From Chitinophagaceae bacterium (GTDB lineage Bacteria > Bacteroidota > Bacteroidia > Chitinophagales > Chitinophagaceae): a DNA stretch of 35,820 bases. Positions 35,249-35,820 of the stretch are shown one piece after another; positions within the stretch are counted from its first letter, which is position 1; every line of letters begins with the position of its first letter. Location: assembly GCA_025451655.1 (NCBI GenBank), contig JANWKA010000032.1:1-35820 (forward strand), read 5' to 3'. A program made the position numbers and the translations under genes. The notes beneath the pieces were generated by a model, which made no database searches, had not been told where the DNA came from, and saw only the letters and a list, made by a program, of their open reading frames with translations.

Positions 35249-35820
35249 ATGGCGTTACGCCGCAATATCAACACCCGTTCGAAAGATACCGCGGATACCG
35301 GTTTCGGAACCAGTGCGACCACCCAGGGCGGGAGGTTCATCAACCGGGACGGGACCTTCAATATCCGGCGCACCGGGATCCCTTTCCTGGAACGGTTCAG
35401 TCTCTATACTTCCATGCTCACCATGCCCACCTGGAAATTCCTGGTCGTGGTCTTTCTATTCTATATCGGGGTCAACCTGGGATTCGCCCTGATCTATTGG
35501 CTTTCCGGCATCAACAACCTCATCGGGGTCCAATCCAGCGGATCCCAGGTCCATAATTTTATTGAAGCATTTTTCTTCAGTTCCCAGACCTTCACGACCG
35601 TAGGTTATGGCAGGGTGAGCCCAGGCGGGATGATGACCAACACCATCGCCTCCCTGGAATCCCTGATCGGGGTGCTGAGCCTGGCCATCGCCACCGGCAT
35701 GTTTTACGGACGTTTCACAAGGCCCAAAGCCAATATCCGGTTCAGCAATGTGGCCCTGATCGCCCCCTATCGGGAGGGGACTGCCCTCATGTTCCGGCTG
35801 GTGCCTTATAAGGACCACCA
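35249..35820 (+). CDS. Prokaryotic inward-rectifier K+ channel (KirBac-like), truncated at right edge
   Basis: Hand translation MALRRNINTRSKDTADTGFGTSATTQGGRFINRDGTFNIRRTGIPFLERFSLYTSMLTMPTWKFLVVVFLFYIGVNLGFALIYWL...FFFSSQTFTTVGYGRVSPGG (selectivity filter TVGYG). No stop before the window end, so absent from the ORF track. Confidence 0.9.
   Translation, partial: MALRRNINTRSKDTADTGFGTSATTQGGRFINRDGTFNIRRTGIPFLERFSLYTSMLTMPTWKFLVVVFLFYIGVNLGFALIYWLSGINNLIGVQSSGSQVHNFIEAFFFSSQTFTTVGYGRVSPGGMMTNTIASLESLIGVLSLAIATGMFYGRFTRPKANIRFSNVALIAPYREGTALMFRLVPYKDH

Overview
This 35.8 kb window looks like a chromosomal segment from a Bacteroidota bacterium, probably Chitinophagaceae-like. That placement is inferred from gene families and from TAnnTTTG-type -7 promoter motifs. 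The left edge carries an assimilatory sulfate-reduction/siroheme operon: sulfite reductase with a HEPN-like C-terminal extension, cobA, a precorrin-2 dehydrogenase-TauE/SafE fusion, an APS-type cysH, cysD and cysN. Next come a GH144-like and a GH3 glycosidase pair (putative beta-1,2-glucan degradation), a DUF486 membrane protein and an S10 carboxypeptidase-like protein. A CheB-CheR-PAS-histidine kinase faces a divergent single-domain response regulator. An M1 peptidase / OsmC / BNR-repeat group follows, then small proteins (DinB, SnoaL-like, DUF1272, a tandem heavy-metal-binding-like protein). Further right are a dihydroorotase-like protein, two DUF4199 proteins flanking two glycosyltransferases, and a complete GDP-heptose gene set (hddA, gmhA, hddC, gmhB). 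The window ends with lepA and a truncated inward-rectifier K+ channel. No mobile element, CRISPR array, tRNA or rRNA was recognised. The items most worth checking are a dihydroorotase-like protein that has lost essentially all metal ligands, a 43-nt hairpin in the long leader of the GH144 gene, the siroheme-transporter fusion, and a small protein with a duplicated Cys motif.
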